Source: Acidobacteriaceae bacterium
GTDB taxonomy: Bacteria; Acidobacteriota; Terriglobia; Terriglobales; Acidobacteriaceae
Reading direction: 5' to 3'
Assembly: GCA_030040395.1 (NCBI GenBank)
Contig: JASHTU010000309.1
Span: 1-9,035 of the forward strand
DNA length: 9,035 nt
Every line of letters begins with the position of its first letter. Position 1 is the first letter of the stretch. Of the stretch, positions 1-6,843 are shown piece by piece. The position numbers and the translations under genes were made by a program. Under the pieces are notes generated by a model. The model had not been told where the DNA came from. It saw only the letters and a program-made list of their open reading frames with translations, and did not search any database.

Positions 1-2598
1 CCCGCCTATCCGGGCCGCATTCCGCCCTTCCGGCGCAACGAATTTGGCCTCACCAATGGCGGCCCCATCTACCTTCCCCACGTCTACGATGGGCGCAAAC
101 GCAGCTTCTACTTTGCGGAATATCAGGGATTTCGCCAGGTGCTGGGCACAACCCAGGTAATGCCCGTGCCCACCGCCGGCGAACGCGCCGGCATTGACAA
201 CTTGACCTACCCCGATGGTTCTGCTGACACCCTGACCGTGCGTGTCGATCCCAGCATTGCCGCGATCCTGGCCCGCTATCCGCTACCCAACGATCCTGCG
301 GGCGCGTTTCAGGATCGCACCTATGCGACGGCTTCCAAAGTGGTCACCAACGCCGACCAGTTCTCGCTGCGCATTGACCAAAGGTTTTCGCCGAAGGACC
401 AATTCTTCGCCCGCTTCACGCTCGATAATCTCACCGGCCCCACCACCAATCCCGACCAAACTGCGATCGATCCGGCGTTTGGCATTCAGTACATCGATCG
501 GCAGCGGAATGTTGTCGGCGTCTACACCCGTGCTCTTTCGCCACGCTTGACCATGGACTCGTCGATCAGCATCATTCGCTCAACGCCGGGATTCCCCACC
601 GCGGACTCGACCGACCCCGCCGTTAAATTCAACGATGGATTGTTTGAGGCGTTCAACGGCGCCGGCGGATCGGTGATGCAGGCCTACGGCAATCTCTTCC
701 AGGGCCGGCAGAACCTCTCCTACACGGTTGGCCGCCACGCCTTCAAGGCGGGATTTGAAACACGCATCAATCGCGATACCACCTACTTCGGCATCAGCCC
801 CAACGGCGAATACGACTTTGGCGGAGGAACCGCCTACGCCACGGAAGCCATCCTCTCGGAAAGCGGCCGGCACAATATACAACCGGGCGACCCGTTGCCC
901 GATACGCTGACGAGCTTCCTCTCCGGCAGCCCGTTTGTCTACACCATCGCTATCGCGCCGCCATACTTTTCGAGCGGCGCGCACATCGGACCTGCCGCCA
1001 TCAACCGCAATAACTTCAATATCTATGTACAGGATGCGTGGAAGGTCACGCCGCGCCTCACGCTCGATTATGGCCTGCGCTGGGAGCTCTACACGCCCAT
1101 CGCCGAGCGCGCGCGGCGCACCTCCGGTTTTCTCAACCTCAACGGGGCGCAGGAGTTTGTCATCAACCCTCAACCCGGTTACCGCACCAACCGGAATGGC
1201 TTCGGGCCGCGCATTCAAGCCGCGTGGCAAGTTACGTCCAACTTACTGGCTCACGCCGGCGGAGCTATTACCGTGATCCCGCCCAATATCTGGCAGGACA
1301 ACTTCCTCACCGGCACCACGCCGTTTGCCGTCTACCCCCGTCTTGTGGCTGCTTCCAGCTTTCCCATTCACTATGGATTCCGCATCACGCCTGCGCAACT
1401 GCCCAATGTCTACACTCCGGCGGGCGCAAACATCTTCGCTTCGGGAAAGACCAACACCGTCGCCCCCAACACCGTGATGGATGTGAACCGCTACGAGCAG
1501 GACGTGGCCGAGCTCACCCCCAGCCATGTGGTCAGCGCGCTCAATTTGAGCGGCGTCAATCGCTCCTTCGGCAACGCCACGCTGTTTACCTGGACTCTGG
1601 GACTCGAGCGCAAGCTCGGCAATCTGACCGCCGACGCCGGGTATGTGGGTACGGCCAGTGAAAAGCTGCCCGGAGCCAGTTTTCCCAATGCCTATCCTGG
1701 CGCCAGTCCAGGCTTTGCGCCACACACCCAGTTCGATAGCCAAGGCAACGTCACCGGCGGTTTCGGCGTGGAGAACATCATTACCGCGAGCGCGCACTCC
1801 ACTTATCACGCTCTGCAAGCTTCTCTCTCCGGCGCAACAGGCCATGGCGGACCCGACATTCAGGCAAGTTATACATGGAGCAAATCCATCGATAACACCA
1901 GCCAGGTGATTGGGGGCACGGGCTCCACGGGAGCGGTTTTGGTCCCCCTTCCGCAAAATCCATTTGACACCCACCCTGAAAAAGGGCCCTCGTCATTTGA
2001 CGTGACCCAGTCGTTCAGTTTGAGCTTGGCTCAAGATCTGCATCTGGAAGGCGCACGCTTTCTGCAACCCATGGGCCGCAAGGCCACTCGCGGCTGGGAA
2101 TTACTCAACATTTCCAGCCTGAGTTCCGGTTCTCCGTTTACGGTCTATTCGGGCGTCCAGCAGACGGGCTTTGGATCAAACGGCGCCGATCGCCCCGACC
2201 AGATCGCCACCCCGCATCTCTCCACCGCGCGCCAGAACCGCGAGGATTACTTCGGCCAGGGCGCGAACAATGCCGCGGACTTTTTCTCCATCCCCATTCA
2301 CATCCCCGGCGGCACGGGTCCTAACCAGGGTCGCTTCGGCGCTCTGGGGCGCGACAGTTTCCGAGGGCCCGCCTTTTTTGACCTCGACTTTGCGCTCATC
2401 AAAGACACTCCTTTGGGCCGCCGCCGGAGCGGGGTCGAGGACATGGATCTGCAATTCCGCTCCGAGTTCTTCAACCTCTTCAACATCGTCAACATGGGCT
2501 TGCCATCCAACATCCTCAACGGATCGGGATTTGGAGAGATCAGCAAAACGGCGGGGAACTCGCGGCAGATTCAGTTCTCGCTCAAGCTGATCTACTGA
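1..2598 (+). CDS. TonB-dependent receptor, Oar-like (5'-truncated by window edge)
   Basis: The frame is open from base 1 to a TGA at 2596-2598, giving 865 visible residues; the true start lies before the window. Family phrases near the left edge (NEFGLTNGGPIYLP, then RSFYFAEYQGFR, then VPTAGERAG) are typical of the plug/early barrel of acidobacterial Oar-like receptors, which normally carry a signal peptide and a carboxypeptidase-regulatory-like domain further upstream. The rest is rich in alternating aromatic/polar strands (YVQDAWKVTPRLTLDYGLRWE, RSEFFNLFN). The C-terminus, RQIQFSLKLIY, ends in an aromatic residue as expected for BAM-assembled outer-membrane barrels. The inferred role is TonB-energised uptake of a large substrate (siderophore, glycan or peptide) or surface binding; the sequence does not identify the substrate. 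A GTG at 139 is an internal codon, not the start. No partner SusD-like gene is seen downstream. Confidence 0.93.
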   Translation, partial: PAYPGRIPPFRRNEFGLTNGGPIYLPHVYDGRKRSFYFAEYQGFRQVLGTTQVMPVPTAGERAGIDNLTYPDGSADTLTVRVDPSIAAILARYPLPNDPAGAFQDRTYATASKVVTNADQFSLRIDQRFSPKDQFFARFTLDNLTGPTTNPDQTAIDPAFGIQYIDRQRNVVGVYTRALSPRLTMDSSISIIRSTPGFPTADSTDPAVKFNDGLFEAFNGAGGSVMQAYGNLFQGRQNLSYTVGRHAFKAGFETRINRDTTYFGISPNGEYDFGGGTAYATEAILSESGRHNIQPGDPLPDTLTSFLSGSPFVYTIAIAPPYFSSGAHIGPAAINRNNFNIYVQDAWKVTPRLTLDYGLRWELYTPIAERARRTSGFLNLNGAQEFVINPQPGYRTNRNGFGPRIQAAWQVTSNLLAHAGGAITVIPPNIWQDNFLTGTTPFAVYPRLVAASSFPIHYGFRITPAQLPNVYTPAGANIFASGKTNTVAPNTVMDVNRYEQDVAELTPSHVVSALNLSGVNRSFGNATLFTWTLGLERKLGNLTADAGYVGTASEKLPGASFPNAYPGASPGFAPHTQFDSQGNVTGGFGVENIITASAHSTYHALQASLSGATGHGGPDIQASYTWSKSIDNTSQVIGGTGSTGAVLVPLPQNPFDTHPEKGPSSFDVTQSFSLSLAQDLHLEGARFLQPMGRKATRGWELLNISSLSSGSPFTVYSGVQQTGFGSNGADRPDQIATPHLSTARQNREDYFGQGANNAADFFSIPIHIPGGTGPNQGRFGALGRDSFRGPAFFDLDFALIKDTPLGRRRSGVEDMDLQFRSEFFNLFNIVNMGLPSNILNGSGFGEISKTAGNSRQIQFSLKLIY

Positions 2599-2685
2599 CC
2601 TCCATCGCGGCCAAGTTCTCGCCCCAGTTCAAGCGCCTGCTTTCGGGTTCCCTGGTTCCCTTGTTTCGCCCTCTACACTAGCCTT
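2599..2685 (+). promoter_or_regulatory. Probable rlmB promoter, possibly leaderless
   Basis: This 87-bp gap separates the receptor from rlmB. A -10-like box TACACT lies at 2674-2679, exactly 6 nt before the ATG at 2686, which would put the transcription start at or next to the start codon. There is no purine-rich Shine-Dalgarno sequence before the ATG. Directly upstream, 2648-2671 contains degenerate 8-nt units beginning TTCCCTGG and TTCCCTTG. I see no convincing -35 hexamer at 16-18 bp and no hairpin that could terminate the receptor transcript. The promoter call is inferred from the box and from its recurrence before hemY and mutM. Confidence 0.45.
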
Positions 2686-3519
2686 ATGGAAGTTCTCTAC
2701 GGCCTGCATCCCGTCGAGGAGGCATTGCGCGCGGGGCGGCGCCGGTTCGACCACGTGTTGGTGGCGCGGGAGCGGCGCGACGAACGGCTCGAGCGTCTGG
2801 TTTCCGCCTGCCGCCAGGCCGGCGTACGCGTGCGTCAGGAGCCTCGCCAGCAATTGACGTTGACCGCAAACACCGCGGCGCATCAAGGCGTCGTCGCCCT
2901 GGTCCGGCCGCAGGAATTCCTCCCACTCGAAGATCTCTATGCGCCCGACCCGCGCCGAACCCAGATCGACGCGACCCGGCCGACGCAACGCCTCATCCTC
3001 GCCCTCGACGGCGTCGAGGATCCGCAAAATCTCGGCGCTCTCCTGCGCGTTGCCGACGGCGCGGGAGTAGATGGCGTGGTGCTCACCGAGCGCCGCTCCG
3101 CCCCGCTCAGCCCCGCAGCCGTCAAGGCTAGCGCCGGCGCCGCCGAGCACCTCCGCATCGCTCGCGTGGTGAACCTCGTGCGCGCGCTCGAGGAGCTGAA
3201 GCAGCGCAACCTCTGGATCGTGGGCCTCGACGAGCGCGGCGCCACCGAGTACGACCAGTTCGACCTGACCGGTGACTCCGTCCTGGTGCTGGGGCGCGAG
3301 GGCGCCGGCTTGCACGATCTCGTGCGCCGCACCTGCGATCACCTGCTGCGCATTCCCATGGCCGGCGGCGTCAGCTCGCTCAACGTCTCCGCAGCCGGCG
3401 CGGTCGTGCTTTACGAAGCCGCCCGGCAGCGCCGTGCGGCCGCCCGCGCACCAGCCGCCGCTCTCCCCGCTCCGGCCGACGCGTCCAAACCTAAACCGCG
3501 GAAAGGCCTGGGTTCATGA
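2686..3519 (+). CDS. rlmB: 23S rRNA (guanosine-2'-O-)-methyltransferase RlmB, SpoU/TrmH family
   Basis: This 277-aa SPOUT methyltransferase is predicted to transfer a methyl group from SAM to a ribose 2'-OH of 23S rRNA (G2251 in E. coli numbering). Residues 1-75 are a SpoU substrate-binding domain; the start MEVLYGLHPVEEAL matches the family N-terminus and fixes the ATG. The catalytic knotted domain spans about 104-247 and has all three SpoU motifs: motif 1 DGVEDPQNLGALLR (108-121, with N115 and R121), motif 2 VLGREGAGL (201-209, with E205) and motif 3 IPMAGGVSSLNVSAA (223-237, with N233). A basic Ala/Pro/Lys tail (about 247-277) extends beyond the usual end. The stop overlaps the next start as ATGA, so translation of the two is probably coupled. 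RlmB is the best paralogue call from the N-terminal domain; another SpoU rRNA/tRNA methylase remains possible. Confidence 0.85.
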   Translation: MEVLYGLHPVEEALRAGRRRFDHVLVARERRDERLERLVSACRQAGVRVRQEPRQQLTLTANTAAHQGVVALVRPQEFLPLEDLYAPDPRRTQIDATRPTQRLILALDGVEDPQNLGALLRVADGAGVDGVVLTERRSAPLSPAAVKASAGAAEHLRIARVVNLVRALEELKQRNLWIVGLDERGATEYDQFDLTGDSVLVLGREGAGLHDLVRRTCDHLLRIPMAGGVSSLNVSAAGAVVLYEAARQRRAAARAPAAALPAPADASKPKPRKGLGS

Positions 3520-5510
3520 TGTTGGCTTTCGCCCGGAGGTCGCGAGCGGCGGAAAAATCCGAGTTACGCGCCAGCGCGGCAAAAGCCGCCGCCGCGCTTG
3601 CCGCCCTCACTCTTGCAGCCCTCCCTACGATTTCTTCAGCGCAATCGCCGCCGCCTACTCCACTGTCCGCCGGCCAGGTCATTTACTCGCGATCGACAAA
3701 CCTCGAAGGCCAGACAACCACCACCGTTGGTCCCGCCGCTGCTTCGACCAGTGGCCAAATCGTCAATGCGCCCGTCGCAACCAACGCCGAGCGCCAGGCC
3801 GTTACCGTCACCGATCTCGACGCGGACGTTCACCTGCGCGCCGCCGAGCAGTACATGGCCGTGCGCGCGCTGGTGACGGTGCGCAATGACGGGGCCGTCC
3901 CGCTCGCGCGCATTCCCCTGCAAATCTCCTCCTCGCTCAACTGGGAGCGGATCCGCGTCGGCTCCCGCGACGCGGCCTACACGGTGGCCACGCTCAATTC
4001 TGACGCCGACCACACCGGCCAGTTGCACGAGGCCGCCGTGCCCTTGGCCCAACCGCTCGCGCCGGGCGCGACCCTCCAACTCGACGTCACCTATACGGGC
4101 AAGATCGCGCCCAGCGCCCAGCGTCTGATCGCCATCGGCACCCCGGCCGATGTAGCCCTGCACTCCGATTGGGACGGCATTGGCGTCGACTTCACCGGTC
4201 TGCGCGGCTTTGGCAACGTGGTGTGGTACCCCGTCGCCAGCGTCCCGGCCCTCCTCGGGAACGGAGCGCAGCTCTTCGACGAAATCGGCCAACAAAAGCT
4301 TCGCATGGAAGGGGCGCGCTTCCGGCTGCGGTTTACCGTCGAGTTTCCCCAGGGCGAAGCGCCCACCGTGGCCCTGGTCAACGGCCATCCCGTCCAGCTC
4401 ACCGTCATCAATGGCAGCGGAGACGTCGCCGGCGTAGCCACGGCCGCCACCGGACCTGCGACGCTCGGATTCGAATCGCCAAGCCTGTTTCTCGCTGTCC
4501 GTAAACCCGAGAAAGCCGCCAACGCCACCCTGTGGACCCTGCCTGCGGACGAAGCCGCCGTTCCCGCTTGGGCCTCGGCCGCGTCCATCGTAACCCCGTT
4601 CCTGCAAGGCTGGTTGGGCCAGCAGCCACGCTCGCCTTTGACCATCCTCGACCTGCCCGACCCCCAGGATGCGCCTTTCGAGGCCGGCGCGCTCCTGGCC
4701 ACGGCCGTCCGCCAAGGCCCGCCCGAGCAGTTGGACGCCGTCATGGCCCACGCCCTCACCCACGCCTTCTTATGTACATCAACGGACTCGCCGCCCGTGT
4801 GGCTGGACGAGGGCCTAGCCAATTTCATGGGAACGCTGTGGATCGAAAAAGAGGATGGCCGCGCCAAGGCCCTCGAATCGCTCGAAGCCTCGCGGACCGC
4901 GCTGGCCATCGCCGAACCTTCAAGTCCCGGCGAGAGCGCCGGACTGCCGCTGGCTCAGGCCTACTCGCCCATCTATTACCGCACCAAGGCCGCCTATGTG
5001 CTCTGGATGCTGCGCGACCTGGTGGGCGACGCCGCCCTTTCAGCCGCCTTCCGCGCTTACAACCCTGCCCAGGACCTGATCGAAGATAATGGCCCCGGCC
5101 CCAGGCCCGGCGAGTTCGAGAAGCTTGTCGAACGGGCCAGCCCAGGAAAGAATCTCAGCTGGTTCTTCGCCGATTGGGTCGACGCCGACAAAGGCCTGCC
5201 GGACCTAACCATCCAAAAAGTTTATCCCGAGCCTGCCGGGGCCGGCGCCACTCTCGTTGGCGTCACGGTCATCAACTCCGGCTACGCCGCTGCCGAGGTG
5301 CCTCTCACCGTGCAGACCGCCGTCACCTCCGTCACCCAGCGTGTGCTCGTCCCCGCCCGCGGCGAAATCACGCAGCGCATCCTAATTCAGGGTGCGCCTG
5401 CCAAAGTGCAGGTCAACGATGGCGGCGTGCCAGAAGCCGAAGCCAGCATCCATGTAACTATGCTGGGCAACACGGCGGGTGCTTCATCCCGCCGGGATTC
5501 CACGCCGTAA
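3516..5510 (+). CDS. Exported peptidase-MA/M1-like protein lacking the catalytic Glu
   Basis: This 664-aa protein begins with a charged n-region and an Ala/Leu-rich hydrophobic stretch (about 24-42) ending in SSA before Q43, which looks like a Sec signal peptide with cleavage after A42. Residues about 90-200 resemble the N-terminal beta-sandwich of M1-like proteins. The gluzincin-like core is at 411-440: H412-A-L-T-H416, then WLDEGLANF with E432. Both zinc-ligand His residues and the downstream Glu are kept, but the general-base Glu of HExxH is Ala413. The 15-residue gap from H416 to E432 is shorter than in classical M1 enzymes and closer to peptidase-MA families. The C-terminal region (about 565-655) is a beta-rich, CARDB/Ig-like domain. 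It is probably periplasmic or secreted and may be a non-catalytic binding protein. The start is the first ATG of the ATGATG overlapping the rlmB stop. The substrate is unknown. Confidence 0.72.
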   Translation: MMLAFARRSRAAEKSELRASAAKAAAALAALTLAALPTISSAQSPPPTPLSAGQVIYSRSTNLEGQTTTTVGPAAASTSGQIVNAPVATNAERQAVTVTDLDADVHLRAAEQYMAVRALVTVRNDGAVPLARIPLQISSSLNWERIRVGSRDAAYTVATLNSDADHTGQLHEAAVPLAQPLAPGATLQLDVTYTGKIAPSAQRLIAIGTPADVALHSDWDGIGVDFTGLRGFGNVVWYPVASVPALLGNGAQLFDEIGQQKLRMEGARFRLRFTVEFPQGEAPTVALVNGHPVQLTVINGSGDVAGVATAATGPATLGFESPSLFLAVRKPEKAANATLWTLPADEAAVPAWASAASIVTPFLQGWLGQQPRSPLTILDLPDPQDAPFEAGALLATAVRQGPPEQLDAVMAHALTHAFLCTSTDSPPVWLDEGLANFMGTLWIEKEDGRAKALESLEASRTALAIAEPSSPGESAGLPLAQAYSPIYYRTKAAYVLWMLRDLVGDAALSAAFRAYNPAQDLIEDNGPGPRPGEFEKLVERASPGKNLSWFFADWVDADKGLPDLTIQKVYPEPAGAGATLVGVTVINSGYAAAEVPLTVQTAVTSVTQRVLVPARGEITQRILIQGAPAKVQVNDGGVPEAEASIHVTMLGNTAGASSRRDSTP

Positions 5511-5638
5511 AATCGCGCTCCGGCGACTCCCCGTCGTCTCCGTGACGAAATGTCGTCTTCGTCATCTCGTCTCGCCTCCGCCGTCACCATTCCTTCTTCT
5601 TCGCGCTAACAACTTCATTTTATAAGCCTTATTCCCAC

Positions 5639-5656
5639 TTGTGACGCTTGTCACAA
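5639..5656. promoter_or_regulatory. CRP-type operator, perfect palindrome
   Basis: The sequence TTGTGACGCTTGTCACAA has perfect 6-bp arms and matches the CRP consensus core TGTGA-N6-TCACA. Its centre is about 64 bp before the STAS start codon. The downstream Crp/Fnr protein carries the recognition-helix motif SRETVTR, which in the CRP family reads TGTGA half-sites, so autoregulation is likely. If it acts as a class II activator site (-41.5), transcription would start near 5689. If the TATAAG at 5621-5626 is the -10, the site lies just downstream of the start and would repress. Confidence 0.75.
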
Positions 5657-5669
5657 CTTTGGCATGCCA

Positions 5670-5689
5670 CGTGCTCCTTAAGGGGCACG
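5670..5689. repeat. Near-perfect 20-bp palindrome in the STAS-crp promoter region
   Basis: CGTGCTCCTTAAGGGGCACG is self-complementary except for one T/G position per arm (a wobble in RNA), with TTAA at the centre. It directly follows two smaller palindromes, GGCATGCC (5661-5668) and CACGTG (5668-5673). It could be a second operator, or an 8-bp hairpin with a TTAA loop in the leader of the STAS mRNA. No known factor is assigned. Confidence 0.5.
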
Positions 5690-5711
5690 GTGCAGGACGA
5701 GCCAGCATACG

Positions 5712-5984
5712 TTGAAAATCACGTTGGAAAACAACTCGGAGATCTTCACCATCAAGCTGGAAGGGCGGATCGTCGGACCCTGGGCGGCCGAACTTGACCG
5801 CTACTGGGAGCAAAACGCGACCGCTCTTCGAACCAAACCGGTTTCCCTCGATCTACGCGGAACTACCTTTGCCGATGCCGACGGAATTCGCACCCTCCGC
5901 GCCATCTACGCGCAAACAGGAGCTGAGATTCTGACCGGCACACTCTGGACGCAGTATCTTGCCAACGAAATCGCACGGAATTAA
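5712..5984 (+). CDS. Small STAS-domain protein (anti-anti-sigma-like)
   Basis: This 90-aa protein is a single STAS domain, cytosolic, with no signal peptide. The first strands read ITLENNSEIFTIKLEGRI; the central phrase VSLDLRGTTFADADGIRTL (44-62) aligns with the SpoIIAA-type phosphosite loop. In SpoIIAA the loop is DSSG with the second Ser phosphorylated; here it is D55-A56-D57-G58, so Asp replaces the phospho-Ser. Regulation by a SpoIIAB-like kinase is therefore unlikely, and the protein may behave as permanently charged. The start is a TTG at 5712; an in-frame TAA at 5679-5681 lies upstream with no ATG or GTG in between, so TTG is the best choice, with an AGGA about 14 nt before it. The gene ends 28 bp before the Crp/Fnr gene and is probably co-transcribed with it. 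Its partner is unknown; the neighbouring regulator is the obvious candidate. Confidence 0.8.
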   Translation: MKITLENNSEIFTIKLEGRIVGPWAAELDRYWEQNATALRTKPVSLDLRGTTFADADGIRTLRAIYAQTGAEILTGTLWTQYLANEIARN

Positions 5985-5998
5985 GCCATTTAGGAAAC

Positions 5999-6004
5999 GG
6001 AGGA
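5999..6004 (+). promoter_or_regulatory. Strong ribosome binding site deciding the Crp/Fnr start
   Basis: GGAGGA lies 8 nt before the ATG at 6013 and selects that codon over the longer in-frame ATG at 5959, which sits inside the STAS coding region. Confidence 0.8.
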
Positions 6005-6012
6005 AGACTGAG

Positions 6013-6723
6013 ATGCACATCATGCACGAGCACAAAATTGGTAGCCAGGTTCCCGCCTACCGCAAAGGCGACTTCTTTGCTCAACTCTCCGCACCCGCTC
6101 TTGAGGCGTTCGAGTCCCTGCTCTTTCCCTCTTCCTACCCGGCGCACTCCGTGCTCTTCTCTGAGGAGCAACCCTCCACAAACATCGCGGTCGTCCTCGA
6201 GGGCGAAGTCAAGCTCTCTATCAACTCCAGCGACGGTCGCCGCCTCAGCTTCTGCATCGCCAAGGCGGGCGAAGTGCTGGGCCTGACAGCCGTCATCTCC
6301 GGCCGCCCTTACGAAATGACTGCCGAGACCCTTTACCCGGCCAAGATCGCCCACGTTACCCGCCAGGTGTTTCTCCAGTTTCTTGCCCGTCACCCAGAGG
6401 TGTACCAGACCGTCACACGCGACATGATTCACAGCTTCAACCTTGCCTGCGAGCAGTTGCGCACTGTGGGCCTCTCCGCGTCGGCTCCAGAACGGCTGGC
6501 CCGGCTGTTGCTGGGCTGGAGCGAATCCGGCGAGCAGAGCGGCGCCCCCGTGCGCTGCCGCCTTTCCCTCACCCACGAGGAGATCGGCGAGTTCATCGGC
6601 GCCTCGCGCGAAACCGTTACTCGCACCCTCACCGTCTTTAAGAACCGGCGCCTTGTCGCCGTGCACGGTTCCACGCTCACCATTCCCAGCCGCAACGCTC
6701 TCGAGAGCTACGCCCGCGGCTGA
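6013..6723 (+). CDS. Crp/Fnr-family transcriptional regulator
   Basis: This 236-aa protein has an N-terminal cyclic-nucleotide-type beta-roll (about 18-125, including VLEGEVKLSI and GEVLGLTAVISG), a dimerisation helix (about 126-160) and a C-terminal winged helix (about 184-230). The HTH reads LTHEEIGEFIGASRETVTRTL (186-206). Recognition-helix residues R199, E200 and R204 match those by which E. coli CRP contacts TGTGA, and a perfect such palindrome lies upstream at 5639. The cAMP contacts of CRP (E72, R82, S83) align with L, E and M here, so cAMP is probably not the ligand. Only three scattered Cys (81, 146, 182) are present, so an FNR-type 4Fe-4S cluster is unlikely too. The signal is unknown. 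It is probably co-transcribed with the STAS gene, and autoregulated by inference. Confidence 0.9.
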   Translation: MHIMHEHKIGSQVPAYRKGDFFAQLSAPALEAFESLLFPSSYPAHSVLFSEEQPSTNIAVVLEGEVKLSINSSDGRRLSFCIAKAGEVLGLTAVISGRPYEMTAETLYPAKIAHVTRQVFLQFLARHPEVYQTVTRDMIHSFNLACEQLRTVGLSASAPERLARLLLGWSESGEQSGAPVRCRLSLTHEEIGEFIGASRETVTRTLTVFKNRRLVAVHGSTLTIPSRNALESYARG

Positions 6724-6766
6724 TCAGGCCCTCCCCCACGTTTTTATTCCTGGCCGTCCGGGTTGT

Positions 6767-6819
6767 CGTTCGTTCCGGCGGGTGCGATGAGGAAGGCGCC
6801 GCACCCGCCGGAACGAACG
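6767..6819 (+). terminator. Perfect 20-bp inverted repeat; possible terminator of the STAS-crp unit
   Basis: The left arm CGTTCGTTCCGGCGGGTGCG (6767-6786) and right arm (6800-6819) are exact reverse complements across a 13-nt loop. One G-U and one G-C pair extend the stem to 22 pairs (6765-6821). It lies 43 bp after the Crp/Fnr stop. The sequence after it (CTCTTTCATCTTT) is only moderately T-rich, so intrinsic termination is plausible but not certain. The stem is much longer than a usual terminator; it may instead be a repetitive palindromic element or an RNA-stability hairpin. Confidence 0.5.
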
Positions 6820-6843
6820 GCTCTTTCATCTTTGGCCCCACAG

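Larger units (their letters stand above)
5511..5711 (+). promoter_or_regulatory. Regulatory gap upstream of the STAS-crp pair
   Basis: This 201-bp stretch has no gene. Its first part (5543-5564) holds a modest hairpin, TGACGAA/TTCGTCA with an 8-nt loop and no T-run, so it is at best a weak terminator for the preceding gene. An AT-rich patch with TATAAG at 5621-5626 could be a -10 element. A CRP-type palindrome (5639-5656) and a dense palindromic cluster (5661-5689) follow, before the TTG start of the STAS gene at 5712. The arrangement suggests a regulated promoter for the downstream pair. The transcription start cannot be fixed from sequence. Confidence 0.55.

Noticed and set aside
3636..4763. 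Long open frame of 375 codons on the minus strand opposite the peptidase-like gene
   Set aside because: It is a shadow of high-GC codon usage: low-complexity Gly/Arg-rich translation, no recognisable motif, fully inside a well-supported + strand gene.
5543..5564. Hairpin TGACGAA/TTCGTCA as a terminator for the peptidase-like gene
   Set aside because: The stem is only 7 bp, not GC-rich, has an 8-nt loop and no T-run; kept only as a note in the regulatory gap.
5959..6012. Longer start for the Crp/Fnr protein at ATG 5959
   Set aside because: It lies inside the STAS coding region and lacks a ribosome binding site; GGAGGA is correctly spaced for the ATG at 6013.
6741..6748. T-run after the Crp/Fnr stop as an intrinsic terminator
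   Set aside because: No hairpin immediately precedes it.
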